A program made the translations under genes and the position numbers. A stretch of 64,000 bases of DNA from Suilimivivens aceti. Its GTDB lineage: Bacteria; Bacillota; Clostridia; Lachnospirales; Lachnospiraceae. Below the pieces are notes generated by a model, which saw only the letters and a list, made by a program, of their open reading frames with translations, was not told the DNA's origin and searched no databases. Positions 25,137 through 34,461 of the stretch are shown piece after piece. The number at the start of each line of letters is the position of its first letter. Position 1 is the first letter of the stretch. The stretch lies in NCBI RefSeq assembly GCF_025567405.1, contig NZ_JAOQKJ010000010.1:38184-102183 (forward strand), written 5' to 3'.

Positions 25137-26483
25137 ATGAGCAAAGTAACATTTGACTATTCCAAAGCAGCTCCCTTCATTAAGGATCATGAAGTTGATT
25201 CCATGAAGAAACTGGCAGAAGATGCAAAGGAACTGCTTGTATCAAAGACAGGTGCAGGCAATGATTTCCTTGGATGGATCGATCTGCCGGTAGATTATGA
25301 CAAGGATGAGTTTGCAAGAATCAAGAAGGCAGCAGCCAAGATCCAGAGCGATTCCGAGGTACTGCTCGTGATCGGTATTGGCGGATCCTACCTGGGTGCC
25401 AGAGCAGCCATTGAGTTCTTACGTCACAGCTTCTATAACGTGGTAAGCAAAGAGATCAGAAAGACTCCTGAAATCTATTTCGTAGGAAATTCTATCAGCT
25501 CTACTTATATCAGACATCTGATGGATGTGATCGGAGACAGGGATTTTTCCATCAACATGATCAGTAAGTCTGGTACAACAACTGAGCCAGCCATTGCATT
25601 CCGTGTATTCAAGGAAATGATGGAGAAGAAGTATGGCAAGGAAGAGGCTGCCAAGAGAATTTATGCAACCACTGACAGAGTAAAGGGATCCTTAAAGCAC
25701 CTTGCAACAGAGGAGGGCTATGAGACCTTCGTTGTTCCGGATGATATCGGTGGACGTTTCTCTGTACTTACTGCAGTGGGTCTTCTTCCGATCGCAGTCA
25801 GCGGTGCTGATATCGACAAGCTGATGGAGGGTGCAAGAGCAGGACGTGAAACAGCATTAAATGCGCCTTTTGAAGAGAACGATTCCCTGAAATATGCAGC
25901 AATCCGTAATATCCTGTTAAGAAAGGGTAAGGAGATCGAAATCCTTGCAAACTATGAACCCAGCGTTCACTATGTATCTGAGTGGTGGAAGCAGCTTTAC
26001 GGTGAGAGCGAAGGCAAGGATCAGAAGGGTATTTTCCCGGCAAGTGTAGACCTTACCACAGACCTTCACTCCATGGGGCAGTTCATTCAGGATGGTTCCA
26101 GAAATATGTTTGAGACCGTGATCAATATTGAAACAAGCAGAGAAGAGCTTGTACTGCAGGAAGAGCCTGTTGATCTGGATGGACTTAACTATCTGGCAGG
26201 AAAGAGCGTTGACTTTGTAAACAAGAGCGCTATGAACGGAACCATTCTTGCACATACAGACGGACAGGTTCCCAACCTTATGGTAAAGGTTCCAGAAGTA
26301 AATGAGTTCTATCTTGGTGAGCTGTTCTACTTCTTTGAGTTTGCCTGCGGTGTCAGCGGATATCTGCTTGGCGTAAATCCTTTCAACCAGCCTGGTGTGG
26401 AAAGCTATAAGAAGAATATGTTTGCTCTTCTTGGCAAGCCCGGCTATGAGGCACAGAGAGAAGAACTGTTAAAGAGACTGTAA
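25137..26483 (+). CDS. pgi: Glucose-6-phosphate isomerase
   Basis: Interconverts glucose-6-P and fructose-6-P in glycolysis. It is 448 residues from the ATG at 25137, with AAAAGGAGTG upstream. The family signatures are VIGIGGSYLGARAAIEFL, MISKSGTTTEPAIAFR, DDIGGRFSVLTAVGLLP, and the late SVDLTTDLHSMGQFIQDG and NPFNQPGVESYKKNMFALL. It matches the short Firmicute form of PGI. It has its own promoter. Confidence 0.97.
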   Translation: MSKVTFDYSKAAPFIKDHEVDSMKKLAEDAKELLVSKTGAGNDFLGWIDLPVDYDKDEFARIKKAAAKIQSDSEVLLVIGIGGSYLGARAAIEFLRHSFYNVVSKEIRKTPEIYFVGNSISSTYIRHLMDVIGDRDFSINMISKSGTTTEPAIAFRVFKEMMEKKYGKEEAAKRIYATTDRVKGSLKHLATEEGYETFVVPDDIGGRFSVLTAVGLLPIAVSGADIDKLMEGARAGRETALNAPFEENDSLKYAAIRNILLRKGKEIEILANYEPSVHYVSEWWKQLYGESEGKDQKGIFPASVDLTTDLHSMGQFIQDGSRNMFETVINIETSREELVLQEEPVDLDGLNYLAGKSVDFVNKSAMNGTILAHTDGQVPNLMVKVPEVNEFYLGELFYFFEFACGVSGYLLGVNPFNQPGVESYKKNMFALLGKPGYEAQREELLKRL

Positions 26484-26508
26484 TAACAGATAAAGGAACA
26501 GAAAAATT

Positions 26509-27468
26509 ATGAAGATTGTAGTACTGGAAAGAAACAGCGTGGGGACTGACATTTCCATCGAGGGGATCACTTCCCTTGGAGAAGCAGTGGTTTATCCAAA
26601 TACCGTAGCGGATGAAGTCGTAGAGCGTATCCATGACGCAGAGATCATTGTAGCTAATAAAGTACCCTTAAATGAAGGCACCCTGAAGGATGCACCGAAT
26701 GTAAAGCTGATCTGTGAATTTGCCACAGGCTTTGACAATGTGGATATTGCATACTGCAGGAGCAGAGGGATCAAGGTTGCCAATATCGTAGGATATTCTA
26801 CCGATTCTGTTGCACAGCACACCTTTGCACTCTGCCTGTATGTACTGGAGAAATTAAAACGTTATGATGACTATGTAAAGTCAGGAACCTATGCAGCCCA
26901 GAGCCGTTTTTCCAACTTTGATCTTCCGTTCTTTGAGCTTGCAGGAAAGACATGGGGTATTGTCGGCATGGGAAATATCGGCAGAAAGGTAGCCCAGATC
27001 GCAGCCGCTTTTGGATGCAGGGTAATCTTTTACTCTGTAACCGGAAAGAGCAGCTGTACCGATTATGAGAGAGTGGATTTTGATACTCTTCTTGCAGAAT
27101 CTGATGTTCTTTCCCTGCACTGCCCGTTAAGTGATCTGACAAGACATCTGATCAACAAAGAGGCACTGAAAAAGATGAAATCATCTGCAGTTCTGGTTAA
27201 TGTGGCAAGAGGCCCCGTCATCTGTGATGAGGATCTTTACGAAGCGCTGGTGGAGGGTGAGATTGCAGGAGCCGGACTTGATGTAACAAGTACCGAGCCT
27301 ATGAAGGAATCTAATCCTTTAAGCAGGATTCAGGACAGCAGCCGTCTGATCATTACGCCGCATATGGCATGGGCCAGTGTAGAAGCACGGATCAGATGTG
27401 TCAACGAGACTGCAGAAAACATCAAAGCTTTCTTAAGCGGCGGGAACAGAAATATTGTGAATTTGTAA
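26509..27468 (+). CDS. NAD-dependent D-isomer-specific 2-hydroxyacid dehydrogenase
   Basis: Oxidoreductase of 319 residues reducing a 2-oxoacid to the D-2-hydroxyacid. The Rossmann motif is WGIVGMGNIGRKVAQIAAAFG-like (GMGNIG). The catalytic Arg lies in VNVARGPVICDEDLYEAL, the Glu in LDVTSTEP, and the His in ITPHMAWAS. It could be a hydroxypyruvate, glyoxylate or phenyl-lactate-type enzyme; the substrate cannot be read. It lies 25 bases after pgi and may be co-transcribed. Its stop abuts the trp promoter. Confidence 0.88.
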   Translation: MKIVVLERNSVGTDISIEGITSLGEAVVYPNTVADEVVERIHDAEIIVANKVPLNEGTLKDAPNVKLICEFATGFDNVDIAYCRSRGIKVANIVGYSTDSVAQHTFALCLYVLEKLKRYDDYVKSGTYAAQSRFSNFDLPFFELAGKTWGIVGMGNIGRKVAQIAAAFGCRVIFYSVTGKSSCTDYERVDFDTLLAESDVLSLHCPLSDLTRHLINKEALKKMKSSAVLVNVARGPVICDEDLYEALVEGEIAGAGLDVTSTEPMKESNPLSRIQDSSRLIITPHMAWASVEARIRCVNETAENIKAFLSGGNRNIVNL

Positions 27469-27497
27469 TTGACAATTTCATACAGAAGCAGTATGAT
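27469..27497 (+). promoter_or_regulatory. trp operon promoter
   Basis: A consensus TTGACA at 27469-27474, exactly 17 bases, then TATGAT at 27492-27497. The -35 begins directly after the stop codon of the dehydrogenase gene. Confidence 0.88.
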
Positions 27498-27504
27498 AGA
27501 GAAA

Positions 27505-27800
27505 ATTTAAGAACACCGAAACCGTTGAAGCGGAGATAACGGTGATGATGCTCCTACAGAGAGCCTGTGATTGCTGAGAGCAGGTGGAAAACAAGTCATC
27601 AAATGGACCGCTGAGGGTGCAGGGAAAGGCATATATTTAAGAGCCGAGTATTCTGCAACGTGAGACATACGTCAGTTGTCAGGGATATGTTAGTATCTCG
27701 TAAGAGTACAGCGCAGGCTGTAAATCAAGGTGGCACCGCGGATAGTAGTAAAGCTTATTCGTCCTTGACAGAATCATAGATTCTGTCAGGGATTTTTTTA
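27505..27800 (+). promoter_or_regulatory. T-box riboswitch (tRNA-Trp) controlling the trp operon
   Basis: A leader of about 300 bases holds the T-box hallmark AAGGTGGCACCGCGG at 27727-27741, which pairs with the tRNA acceptor end when uncharged. A long stem I precedes it. The triplet TGG at 27604-27606 in the context AAATGGACC is the likely specifier codon, fitting tRNA-Trp. An intrinsic terminator follows. Uncharged tRNA-Trp would stabilise the antiterminator and turn on trpEGDCFBA. Stem I boundaries were not folded. Confidence 0.92.
27763..27799 (+). terminator. T-box-controlled terminator
   Basis: CCTTGACAGAATC (27763-27775), loop ATA, GATTCTGTCAGGG (27779-27791), then seven T. The 5' arm lies just downstream of the T-box sequence, as expected for alternative pairing. 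Confidence 0.9.
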
Positions 27801-27828
27801 TTGCCATAAGGAAGAAGCAGGAGGACAT

Positions 27829-29292
27829 ATGATCATACCATCTCTCAATGACTTACAGGAAATCAGAAAACAGGGAATCTACAGAACAGCACCAGTCAGC
27901 ATGGAGATTCTTTCCGATATCAAAACACCCATAGAGGTACTTAAGATCCTGAAAAATGTTTCAGATCACTGTTATCTGCTGGAATCTGTTGCAGACAATG
28001 AGAAGTGGGGCCGGTATACCTTCCTTGGATATGATCCGAGTCTTGAGATCACCTGCCTGAACGGACAGATGAAGATTGGATCCCTTACCTTTGAAACAAC
28101 GGATCCGGGAAGCTATATCAGGCAGGTCGTTGCAGATCACAAGAGCCCGAAGTTTGACTACCTTCCTTCCTTTACCGGCGGACTGGTAGGTTACTTCTCC
28201 TATGATTATCTAAAGTATGCAGAACCGACACTGCGGCTGGATGCAGAGGATACGGAAGGCTTTAAAGATGTGGATCTGATGCTGTTTGACAAGGTGATCG
28301 CCTTTGATAATTTCAGACAGAAGATCATCCTGATGGTCAACATTGATCTGGAGCATCTGGAAACAGAATATAACAGAGCTTCTCTGGAGCTGCGCAGTAT
28401 GGCAGATCTGATCAAGAACGGTGAGCCAAAGGAAGATATCCCGGGACATTGCACTACACCGGTAACCCCGCTTTTTCAGAAAGAGGAATACTGCGAAATG
28501 GTGGAAAACGCAAAGCACCATATCAAGGAAGGAGATATCTTCCAGATCGTATTATCCAACCGATTGGAAGCTGGATTTGAAGGCAGTCTCTTAAATACCT
28601 ATCGGATCCTGCGTACGTTAAATCCTTCACCGTATATGTTTTATTTTTCCAGCAGCGATATGGAGGTAGCAGGAGCTTCACCGGAAACTCTGGTCAAGCT
28701 GGAGGATGGTGTACTGCATACCTTCCCGCTTGCAGGCACGAGGCCAAGAGGAAAGACAGAGGAAGAGGATCTCCAACTGGAAAAGGAGCTGCTTGCCGAT
28801 AAAAAGGAACTGGCAGAGCATAACATGCTGGTAGATCTTGGAAGAAATGATATCGGAAAGATCAGCAGGTTCGGATCTGTGGAAGTGGAGAAATATCACT
28901 GTATTGAAAGATATTCCCACGTTATGCACATCGGATCGACGGTACGGGGAGAGATCAGGAATGACTGCGATGCCCTGTCAGCGATCGATTCCATTCTTCC
29001 GGCAGGAACACTTTCCGGGGCGCCGAAGCTTCGGGCATGCCAGCTGATCAATGATCTGGAAAACAATAAAAGAGGCATTTATGGCGGAGCCATTGGTTAT
29101 ATAGATTTCACTGGCAACCTGGATACCTGTATCGCTATCCGGATCGCCTACAAGAAAAATAATAAGGTATTTATCCGGAGTGGAGCCGGCATTGTAGCCG
29201 ATTCTGTTCCGGAAAAGGAATATCAGGAATGTCTGAATAAGGCAGCGGCCGTAGTGAGGGCACTGGAGCTGGCAAAGGAGGTAACGGAATGA
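27829..29292 (+). CDS. trpE: Anthranilate synthase component I TrpE
   Basis: Makes anthranilate from chorismate with ammonia supplied by TrpG. It is 487 residues behind AGGAGGACAT. The N-terminal regulatory region contains LLESVADNEKWGRYTFLGYDP, with the LLES-type element that binds tryptophan for feedback inhibition. The chorismate-binding domain shows PLAGTRPRGKTEEED, LVDLGRNDIGKI and AGTLSGAPKLRACQLI. It opens the operon and its stop overlaps the trpG start (ATGA). Confidence 0.97.
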   Translation: MIIPSLNDLQEIRKQGIYRTAPVSMEILSDIKTPIEVLKILKNVSDHCYLLESVADNEKWGRYTFLGYDPSLEITCLNGQMKIGSLTFETTDPGSYIRQVVADHKSPKFDYLPSFTGGLVGYFSYDYLKYAEPTLRLDAEDTEGFKDVDLMLFDKVIAFDNFRQKIILMVNIDLEHLETEYNRASLELRSMADLIKNGEPKEDIPGHCTTPVTPLFQKEEYCEMVENAKHHIKEGDIFQIVLSNRLEAGFEGSLLNTYRILRTLNPSPYMFYFSSSDMEVAGASPETLVKLEDGVLHTFPLAGTRPRGKTEEEDLQLEKELLADKKELAEHNMLVDLGRNDIGKISRFGSVEVEKYHCIERYSHVMHIGSTVRGEIRNDCDALSAIDSILPAGTLSGAPKLRACQLINDLENNKRGIYGGAIGYIDFTGNLDTCIAIRIAYKKNNKVFIRSGAGIVADSVPEKEYQECLNKAAAVVRALELAKEVTE

Positions 29293-29861
29293 TCCTTTTA
29301 ATTGATAATTATGACAGCTTTTCCTATAACCTGTTTCAGCTCGTGGGATCCATTGATCCGGATATCCAGGTGATCCGGAATGATGTATCCACACCGGGAG
29401 AAATCCGGAGGTTGAAGCCTTCCTCCATCATCATTTCACCGGGACCTGGAAGGCCGGAGGATGCAGGGATCTGTATTGATGTGGTAAAGGAACTGGCTGG
29501 GGAGATCCCGATCCTTGGAGTGTGCCTTGGACACCAGGCGATCTGCAAGGCATTTGGAGCTACAGTTTCCTATGCAAAGGAGCTGATGCACGGAAAGCAG
29601 TCACTGGCAGAGCTGGATCTCACATCCCCTGTTTTTAAGGGGCTTTATGAGAAGATCCCGGTAGCCAGATATCATTCCCTTGCAGCAGTCAGAGATACGA
29701 TCCCGGACTGCCTTAAGGTGATCGCAGAAACAGAGGATGGCGAAGTCATGGCAGTCCAGCATAGGGAAAAGGCTGTGTACGGACTGCAGTTTCATCCGGA
29801 ATCAATCCTGACGCCGGATGGCAGAGAGATTCTTCAGAACTTTTTAAACCTTCAGAAATAA
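29289..29861 (+). CDS. trpG: Anthranilate synthase glutamine amidotransferase TrpG
   Basis: Class I glutamine amidotransferase supplying ammonia to TrpE. It is 190 residues. The nucleophile Cys lies in LGVCLGHQAICKAFG and the His/Glu pair in GLQFHPESI. NYDSFSYNL and SPGPGRPEDAG are typical. Stand-alone, not fused to TrpD. Translationally coupled to trpE by a 4-base overlap. Confidence 0.96.
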   Translation: MILLIDNYDSFSYNLFQLVGSIDPDIQVIRNDVSTPGEIRRLKPSSIIISPGPGRPEDAGICIDVVKELAGEIPILGVCLGHQAICKAFGATVSYAKELMHGKQSLAELDLTSPVFKGLYEKIPVARYHSLAAVRDTIPDCLKVIAETEDGEVMAVQHREKAVYGLQFHPESILTPDGREILQNFLNLQK

Positions 29862-29890
29862 AAATACAGGAAAGAGAAAGGACGAAAAAC

Positions 29891-30910
29891 ATGATTAAAG
29901 AAGCGATTATCAAAATTGTTGACAAACAGGATCTGACTTATGACGAAGCCTATGCAGTTATGAACGAGGTCATGAGCGGAAAGACTTCCCCCACACAGAA
30001 TGCTGCTTTTCTGGCAGCACTTTCTACCAAGAGTACCAAGGCAGAAACAATCGATGAGATCGCAGGCTGTGCAGCAGCTATGAGAGAGCATGCGTTAAAG
30101 GTAGAGCACGATATGGATGTGCTGGAGATCGTAGGAACCGGTGGTGATAATGCACACAGCTTCAATATTTCCACAACCTCTGCCCTTGTGATCGCAGCAG
30201 GCGGCGTGAAGGTTGCCAAGCACGGAAACCGTGCAGCTTCCTCCCTCTGCGGAACAGCAGACTGCCTGGAAGCACTGGGTGTAAATATTGACCAGACTCC
30301 GGAGAAATGTGTGGAGCTTCTTAAGAAGGTTGGTATCTGCTTCTTTTTTGCACAGAAGTACCACACTTCCATGAAGTATGTTGGTGCAATCCGTAAGGAG
30401 CTTGGAATCCGTACCGTATTCAATATCCTTGGCCCCCTGACCAATCCGGCAACTCCCAATATGCAGCTTCTTGGTGTTTATGATGAGTCACTGGTGGAGC
30501 CTCTTGCCAGAGTACTGACAAGCCTTGGTGTAAAGAGAGGCATGGTAGTATATGGAACCGACAAGCTGGATGAGATTTCTGCAAGCTCCCCTACTCTGAT
30601 CTGCGAGTTTAAGGACGGAGAATACCAGACTTATACCATTACACCTGAAGAATTTGGCATGAAAACATGCAAAAAGAATGATCTGCTTGGCGGCACACCG
30701 GCAGAAAATGCAGAGATCACACGTGCGATTCTGAAGGGTGAGGACAAAGGACCAAGGAGAAATGCAGTTCTTTTAAATGCTGGTGCAGCCCTTTATATTG
30801 GCGACAGGGCAGAGAGCTTTGCAGATGGCATCCGGCTTGCCGGAGAACTGATCGACAGCGGCAAAGCACTGGAAACACTGGAAGCATTTATTAAGGAGAG
30901 CAATTCATGA
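29891..30910 (+). CDS. trpD: Anthranilate phosphoribosyltransferase TrpD
   Basis: Transfers phosphoribose from PRPP to anthranilate. It is 339 residues. The glycine-rich PRPP loop is EIVGTGGDNAHSFNIST, with KHGNRAASSLCGTADCLEALG, and FNILGPLTNPATPNMQLLGVY. It is 29 bases after trpG behind GAAAGGA, and its stop overlaps the trpC start. Confidence 0.97.
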   Translation: MIKEAIIKIVDKQDLTYDEAYAVMNEVMSGKTSPTQNAAFLAALSTKSTKAETIDEIAGCAAAMREHALKVEHDMDVLEIVGTGGDNAHSFNISTTSALVIAAGGVKVAKHGNRAASSLCGTADCLEALGVNIDQTPEKCVELLKKVGICFFFAQKYHTSMKYVGAIRKELGIRTVFNILGPLTNPATPNMQLLGVYDESLVEPLARVLTSLGVKRGMVVYGTDKLDEISASSPTLICEFKDGEYQTYTITPEEFGMKTCKKNDLLGGTPAENAEITRAILKGEDKGPRRNAVLLNAGAALYIGDRAESFADGIRLAGELIDSGKALETLEAFIKESNS

Positions 30911-31698
30911 CATCCATTTTACATACCATTGCAGAGCATGCAAAGGTGCGGGTAGAGGAAGCCAAAAAGCAAAAGCCGCTTTCTGAGGTAAAGAAGGAGG
31001 CACTGGCTATGGAGCCTCTTTCCGGATTCCCTTTTGAAAAAGCGCTGGCAGAAGGCGATATCAGTTTTATCTGTGAATGTAAGAAGGCATCCCCGTCGAA
31101 AGGACTGATCGCAGAAGATTTTCCCTATGTGGAGATCGCAAGAGAATACGAGAGAGCAGGTGCATCCTGTATTTCCGTACTAACTGAGCCAAAGTGGTTT
31201 CTTGGCAGTGACAGGTACCTGCAAGAGATCACAGAAGCGGTTTCCATTCCCTGTATCCGGAAGGATTTTACCGTAGATGAATATATGATCTACGAGGCAA
31301 AACTTCTTGGTGCATCCGCAGTGCTTCTGATCTGTGCACTTCTTCCGGAGGAAACGATCCGGGAGTACATCGGGATCTGTGACAGCCTTGGTCTGTCAGC
31401 ACTGGTGGAAGCTCATGATGAAGAGGAAATAGCCATGGCGCTCCGGGCAGGAGCCAGGATCATTGGCGTAAACAACAGAAATCTGAAGGATTTCACAGTA
31501 GATGTCCACAATTCCGAAAGGCTTCGCAGTCTGGTTCCTCCCTCTGTTCTTTTCGTAGCAGAGAGCGGGATCAAAACAGCCGGGGATATTGGTGTACTGC
31601 GGAAAGCCGGTGTGAATGGTGTGCTGATCGGGGAGACGCTGATGCGTTCCCAGGATAAAAAAGCCATGCTTGATACATTGAAAGGAATCAGGTCATGA
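30907..31698 (+). CDS. trpC: Indole-3-glycerol-phosphate synthase TrpC
   Basis: Cyclises CdRP to indole-3-glycerol phosphate. It is 263 residues in a TIM barrel. Key blocks are FICECKKASPSKGLIAEDF (catalytic Lys), VLTEPKWFLGS, IRKDFTVDEYMIYEA, VEAHDEEE, IGVNNRNLKDFTVD, and VAESGIKTAGD. Single-function, separate from TrpF. ATGA overlaps at both ends with trpD and trpF. Confidence 0.97.
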   Translation: MTSILHTIAEHAKVRVEEAKKQKPLSEVKKEALAMEPLSGFPFEKALAEGDISFICECKKASPSKGLIAEDFPYVEIAREYERAGASCISVLTEPKWFLGSDRYLQEITEAVSIPCIRKDFTVDEYMIYEAKLLGASAVLLICALLPEETIREYIGICDSLGLSALVEAHDEEEIAMALRAGARIIGVNNRNLKDFTVDVHNSERLRSLVPPSVLFVAESGIKTAGDIGVLRKAGVNGVLIGETLMRSQDKKAMLDTLKGIRS

Positions 31699-32291
31699 CA
31701 AAAATTAAAATATGCGGCCTTCGGAGAGAACAGGATATCCGCTATGCCAATGAACTGATGCCGGATTATATCGGATTTGTTTTCCTGAAGGGGAAGATGC
31801 GGTATGTCACCTTTGAAGAGGCGGCACGTCTTCGAAGCCTTCTGGATCCGGCAATTCCGGCGGTTGGTGTATTTGTCAACGAACCGGCAGAAAATGTGAT
31901 CCGGCTGCTTCAGGCAGGGACAATCCAGATTGCACAGCTTCACGGGCAGGAAGACGAAGCCTATGCTGAAGAGCTGAGAAGAGCCGGTGATCACTGTATT
32001 ATCCGGGCATTTGCAGTCAGAAACAGCGAGGATATCCACAGAGCCTTTGCTTTTCCGGCAGATTATCCTCTGCTCGACAATGGGAAAGGAACCGGGGAAA
32101 CCTTTGACTGGTCACTTTTTCAGGAGCAGGAGAAACCGTTTTTCATGGCAGGCGGGCTTTCACCAGAGAATGTAAAAGAAGCAATAGAATGTTTTCATCC
32201 TTATGCTGTAGATGTCAGCTCAGGAGTGGAAACAGATGGATTTAAAGATTATGAGAAAATGAAGGCATTTATGGATGCCGTGAGGAGGTAA
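31695..32291 (+). CDS. trpF: Phosphoribosylanthranilate isomerase TrpF
   Basis: Isomerises PRA to CdRP. It is 198 residues. KICGLRREQDIRYAN carries the catalytic Cys, YIGFVFLKGKMRYVT the phosphate/substrate loop, and AVDVSSGVETDGFKDYEKM the catalytic Asp and C-terminal phosphate site. FMAGGLSPENVKEAI is typical. Its start overlaps trpC and trpB follows after 3 bases. Confidence 0.96.
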   Translation: MTKIKICGLRREQDIRYANELMPDYIGFVFLKGKMRYVTFEEAARLRSLLDPAIPAVGVFVNEPAENVIRLLQAGTIQIAQLHGQEDEAYAEELRRAGDHCIIRAFAVRNSEDIHRAFAFPADYPLLDNGKGTGETFDWSLFQEQEKPFFMAGGLSPENVKEAIECFHPYAVDVSSGVETDGFKDYEKMKAFMDAVRR

Positions 32292-32294
32292 CAG

Positions 32295-33485
32295 ATGTCA
32301 AAATCAAGAGGACGCTTTGGCGTACATGGTGGTCAGTATATTCCGGAAACACTGATGAATGCCGTGATCGAGCTGGAAGAAGCGTATAACCATTATAAGG
32401 ATGATCCGGAATTTAACAGAGAGCTGACTGCTCTTTTCAATGATTATGCAGGCCGTCCCAGCCGTCTTTATTATGCAGAAAAGATGACAAAGGATCTGGG
32501 CGGTGCCAAAATTTATCTGAAAAGAGAGGATCTGAACCATACCGGTTCCCATAAGATCAACAATGTACTTGGTCAGGCTCTGCTGGCGAAAAAAATGGGT
32601 AAAACAAGACTGATCGCTGAAACAGGTGCCGGGCAGCATGGTGTTGCCACAGCTACGGCAGCAGCGCTACTTGGCATGGAGTGTGTGGTTTTCATGGGTG
32701 AAGAGGATACGAAGCGTCAGGCACTGAACGTATATCGTATGCGTCTCCTTGGTGCGGAAGTGATTCCGGTAAAGACCGGTACAGCGACACTGAAGGATGC
32801 TGTTTCCGAGGCTATGAGAGAGTGGACCAGCAGGATGGATGATACACATTACTGCCTTGGCTCTGTTATGGGGCCCCATCCCTTCCCGACCATGGTCAGG
32901 GACTTCCAGTCTGTGATCTCCAAAGAAATCAAACAGCAGATCATGGAAAAGGAAGGACGGCTGCCGGATGTTGTGCTTGCCTGTGTGGGAGGCGGAAGCA
33001 ATTCCATCGGTACCTTCTATCACTTCATTGAAGATAAAAATGTGGAACTGATCGGCTGTGAGGCTGCCGGAAGAGGAATCGATACCTTCGAGACAGCAGC
33101 AACCATTAATACCGGACGGCCTGGTATTTTCCATGGCATGAAATCCTATTTCTGCCAGGATAAATATGGACAGATCGCCCCGGTTTATTCGATCTCAGCA
33201 GGACTTGATTATCCCGGGATCGGGCCGGAGCATGCATGGCTCCATGATACCGGCAGGGCAAGCTACGTGCCGGTAACAGATGATGAAGCAGTAAACGCTT
33301 TTGAATATCTGTCACGTACCGAGGGCATTATCCCAGCGATCGAAAGCGCCCATGCAGTGGCTCATGCCATGAAGATCGCAGGAAGCTATGATAAGGATAA
33401 AATTATGGTAATTACCATTTCCGGCCGTGGTGACAAGGACTGTGCAGCCATCGCCCGTTACAGAGGGGAGGATATCAATGAGTAA
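32295..33485 (+). CDS. trpB: Tryptophan synthase beta chain TrpB
   Basis: PLP enzyme joining indole and L-serine to make tryptophan. It is 396 residues, the classical TrpB1 form. It shows FGVHGGQYIPETLM, the PLP Lys in LNHTGSHKINNVLGQAL, the catalytic Glu in AETGAGQHGVATAT, and the phosphate-binding VGGGSNSIGTF. ISGRGDKD ends the family core. It overlaps trpA by 8 bases. Confidence 0.97.
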   Translation: MSKSRGRFGVHGGQYIPETLMNAVIELEEAYNHYKDDPEFNRELTALFNDYAGRPSRLYYAEKMTKDLGGAKIYLKREDLNHTGSHKINNVLGQALLAKKMGKTRLIAETGAGQHGVATATAAALLGMECVVFMGEEDTKRQALNVYRMRLLGAEVIPVKTGTATLKDAVSEAMREWTSRMDDTHYCLGSVMGPHPFPTMVRDFQSVISKEIKQQIMEKEGRLPDVVLACVGGGSNSIGTFYHFIEDKNVELIGCEAAGRGIDTFETAATINTGRPGIFHGMKSYFCQDKYGQIAPVYSISAGLDYPGIGPEHAWLHDTGRASYVPVTDDEAVNAFEYLSRTEGIIPAIESAHAVAHAMKIAGSYDKDKIMVITISGRGDKDCAAIARYRGEDINE

Positions 33486-34254
33486 GATCAAAGAAGCATT
33501 TGCAAAAGGCAAAGCATTTATTCCATTTATTACCTGTGGAGATCCGGATCTGGAAACCACCAAGGCTGTTGTAAAGAGTATGGCGGCAAATGGTGCAGAC
33601 CTGATCGAGCTGGGAATTCCTTTTTCTGATCCTACTGCAGAAGGTCCTGTCATTCAGGGAGCAAACTTAAGGGCACTGACCGGTGGCGTGACAACGGACA
33701 AAATTTTTGACATGGTGCGGGAGCTGAGAAAAGAGCTCACCCTTCCCATGGTATTTATGACCTATGCTAACGTGGTATTTTCCTATGATGCAGACAAATT
33801 TATTTCCACCTGTGCAGAAATTGGAATCGATGGTCTGATCCTGCCGGATCTTCCTTATGAGGAAAAGGAAGAATTTTCAGATATCTGTAAGAAATATGGT
33901 GTGGAGCTGATCTCTCTGATCGCACCTACCTCAGAAAACCGTGTAGCCATGATTGCCAGAGAGGCGGAAGGGTTTATCTATATCGTATCCAGCCTTGGTG
34001 TGACCGGTGTGCGGAGCGAGATCCGAACAGATATTTCCTCCCTCGTGAAGCTGGTAAGAGAAAATTCTTCCGTACCATGTGCTGTAGGCTTTGGTATTTC
34101 CACTCCGGAGCAGGCGGCAAAGATGGCCGATATTTCTGATGGTGCGATCGTAGGCTCTGCAATCGTGAAGCTGATCGCCCAGTACGGGAAAGAGGCAGCA
34201 GGCCCTGTCGGAGAATATGTGAAGTCCATGACAGATGCGGTTCACGCACTGTAA
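33478..34254 (+). CDS. trpA: Tryptophan synthase alpha chain TrpA
   Basis: Cleaves indole-3-glycerol phosphate and channels indole to TrpB. It is 258 residues from the ATG at 33478, preceded by GGGGAGGAT; a longer frame inside trpB is unsupported. The catalytic Glu is in LIELGIPFSDPTAEGPVIQ and the Asp in DGLILPDLPYEE. The phosphate site GFGISTPEQAA and GAIVGSAIVKLI are present. It is the last gene of the operon, followed by a terminator. Confidence 0.97.
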   Translation: MSKIKEAFAKGKAFIPFITCGDPDLETTKAVVKSMAANGADLIELGIPFSDPTAEGPVIQGANLRALTGGVTTDKIFDMVRELRKELTLPMVFMTYANVVFSYDADKFISTCAEIGIDGLILPDLPYEEKEEFSDICKKYGVELISLIAPTSENRVAMIAREAEGFIYIVSSLGVTGVRSEIRTDISSLVKLVRENSSVPCAVGFGISTPEQAAKMADISDGAIVGSAIVKLIAQYGKEAAGPVGEYVKSMTDAVHAL

Positions 34255-34273
34255 ATTTGAATAAATGTGTAAG

Positions 34274-34300
34274 TGCCCCGGAACCCTCCGGGGCATTTAT
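34274..34300 (+). terminator. trp operon terminator
   Basis: TGCCCCGGA (34274-34282), loop ACCC, TCCGGGGCA (34287-34295), followed by TTTATTAT. It lies 20 bases after the trpA stop. Confidence 0.85.
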
Positions 34301-34381
34301 TATGTCATAGGAAATTGTTCCAAAATATAATTCTGGAATTTGTATATTTCAAACAAAATATATTTTTTTATGGAAATCGGA

Positions 34382-34409
34382 TTGACACCAGACATAAATG
34401 GAATATAAT
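34382..34409 (+). promoter_or_regulatory. Promoter of the alpha-glucoside operon
   Basis: Perfect hexamers TTGACA (34382-34387) and TATAAT (34404-34409) with a 16-base spacer. It drives the LacI-type regulator and probably the genes after it. Confidence 0.88.
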
Positions 34410-34412
34410 TTA

Positions 34413-34426
34413 GTTAACCGGTTAAC
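34413..34426. promoter_or_regulatory. LacI-family operator 1
   Basis: The 14-base perfect palindrome GTTAACCGGTTAAC, with the central CG typical of LacI-family operators. It begins 3 bases after the -10 box, so a bound repressor would cover the transcription start. This implies autoregulation. Confidence 0.8.
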
Positions 34427-34461
34427 AAAACCGTATTCCAATATGTATGAAAAGAGCAGAT

